Positions 6,524 to 7,063 of a stretch of 7,063 nucleotides of DNA are shown here, piece by piece. The stretch spans positions 1 through 7,063 of the forward strand of contig CAKTTM010000094.1 of assembly GCA_934615145.1 (NCBI GenBank), given 5' to 3'. Made by a program: the position numbers and the translations under genes. Numbering within the stretch: the stretch's first letter is position 1; each line of letters starts with the position of its first letter. Under the pieces are notes generated by a model. It saw nothing but the letters and a program-made list of their open reading frames with translations. It made no database searches and had not been told where the DNA came from. This DNA is from an uncultured Clostridia bacterium. Its GTDB lineage: Bacteria; Bacillota; Clostridia; Christensenellales; Aristaeellaceae.

Positions 6524-7063
6524 TTGATTGAGATGCGGGACATCCATAAGCACTATGGCGCGGTGCAGGCCCTCAAAGGGGCCAGGCTTGATGTCCATCC
6601 GGGCCGTATCACGGCGCTGGTGGGCAGCAATGGCTCGGGCAAATCCACCCTGGTCAAGGTGCTGGCCGGCTTGGTCAATCCCAATGCGGGCGAGATATCT
6701 ATCGATGGGCAGCGCGTCACCATACGCTCGGGCACCGATGCGGCGGCACTTGGCATCGCCACCGCCTTTCAGGATCTCAGCCTGGTGCCCACCATGACGG
6801 TGGCGGACAATCTGCTGCTGGGCAACGAACCTATTGCCGCCCTTGGCTTCCTCAATCAGGAGGAGGTCATGCGCAAAGTAGGCGAAGTCATCAAGCGCTT
6901 TCACCTCAGCTGTGACCCGCATGAGTATGTCCAGTCCCTTCCCCCCTCCACACGCAGCATGCTGGAGATTGCCAAAGCTGTGTCGCGCAAACCCAGGCTG
7001 CTCTTGCTTGACGAGGCCACAGCCGCATTGCATCAGGATGAGATCGAGGTGCTCTTTGGCATC
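6524..7063 (+). CDS. Sugar ABC transporter ATP-binding protein, RbsA/MglA-like (5' part)
   Basis: The first 180 residues are visible; the frame stays open to the window end. Members normally have about 500 residues with two fused nucleotide-binding domains, so most of domain one is here. Walker A is GSNGSGKST (34-42), the Q-loop is at Gln83 (TAFQDLSLVPTMTV), and Walker B is LLLLDEATAAL (159-169) with Asp163 and catalytic Glu164. The signature region reads SLPPSTRSMLEIAKAV (138-153). It aligns with the usual LSxGQ/R-QMVEIAKAL but lacks the Ser and Gly of LSxG, so the composite ATP site that uses it may be weak or altered. The start is probably TTG. The protein would sit on the inner face of the membrane and power uptake of the ligand held by the upstream binding protein. 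A permease gene is expected downstream. Confidence 0.9.
   Translation, partial: MIEMRDIHKHYGAVQALKGARLDVHPGRITALVGSNGSGKSTLVKVLAGLVNPNAGEISIDGQRVTIRSGTDAAALGIATAFQDLSLVPTMTVADNLLLGNEPIAALGFLNQEEVMRKVGEVIKRFHLSCDPHEYVQSLPPSTRSMLEIAKAVSRKPRLLLLDEATAALHQDEIEVLFGI

Overview
The window is about 7.1 kb of densely packed DNA with every gene on the + strand. It is moderately GC-rich with a marked preference for G or C at third codon positions. Most starts have strong AGGAGG-type ribosome binding sites 5 to 10 bases upstream. The gene families (a GldF/GldG/DUF4340 transporter set and a ribose-type sugar ABC system) together with these sites suggest an anaerobic, clostridia-like Firmicute. That assignment is an inference from style and gene content, because no taxonomic marker is present.

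Layout. Positions 1-3119 are the end of a GldFG-type ABC export or secretion operon. It contains the last 77 codons of an ABC-2 permease (1-236), a GldG-family membrane-anchored auxiliary protein (241-1701), and a DUF4340 membrane-anchored protein (1698-3119) joined to it by an ATGA overlap. Positions 3142-5220 hold two catabolic enzymes: a Gfo/Idh/MocA NAD(P)-dependent oxidoreductase, then a TIM-barrel sugar phosphate isomerase/epimerase 12 bases later. A 129-base gap (5221-5349) carries a well-formed promoter (TTGTCT, 17-base spacer, TGC-TATACT) whose -35 overlaps a LacI-family/cre-like operator. It drives a type 1 periplasmic sugar-binding protein (5350-6420). A strong GC-rich hairpin (6445-6476) separates that gene from a ribose-type ABC ATPase, which starts at a TTG (6524) and runs off the window end.

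How it may work together. The binding protein and ATPase, with a permease expected downstream, would import a sugar, polyol or sugar derivative. The oxidoreductase and isomerase would then process it by an oxidation and isomerisation or epimerisation route like those used for inositols and rare sugars. The substrate cannot be named from sequence. The binding protein can be made in excess of the transporter through its own promoter and the hairpin behind it. The GldFG-type block looks functionally unrelated but sits only 22 bases upstream with no visible terminator.

Most notable points: the operator-promoter overlap flanked by a perfect 8-base inverted repeat; a degenerate ABC signature in the first nucleotide-binding domain (LPPSTR in place of LSxGQ/R) despite intact Walker motifs; a binding-protein signal peptide with no lipobox cysteine; and a double-cysteine cluster in the isomerase. 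No mobile elements, CRISPR arrays, tRNA or rRNA genes were seen. I did not find clear evidence of a wholly new system.
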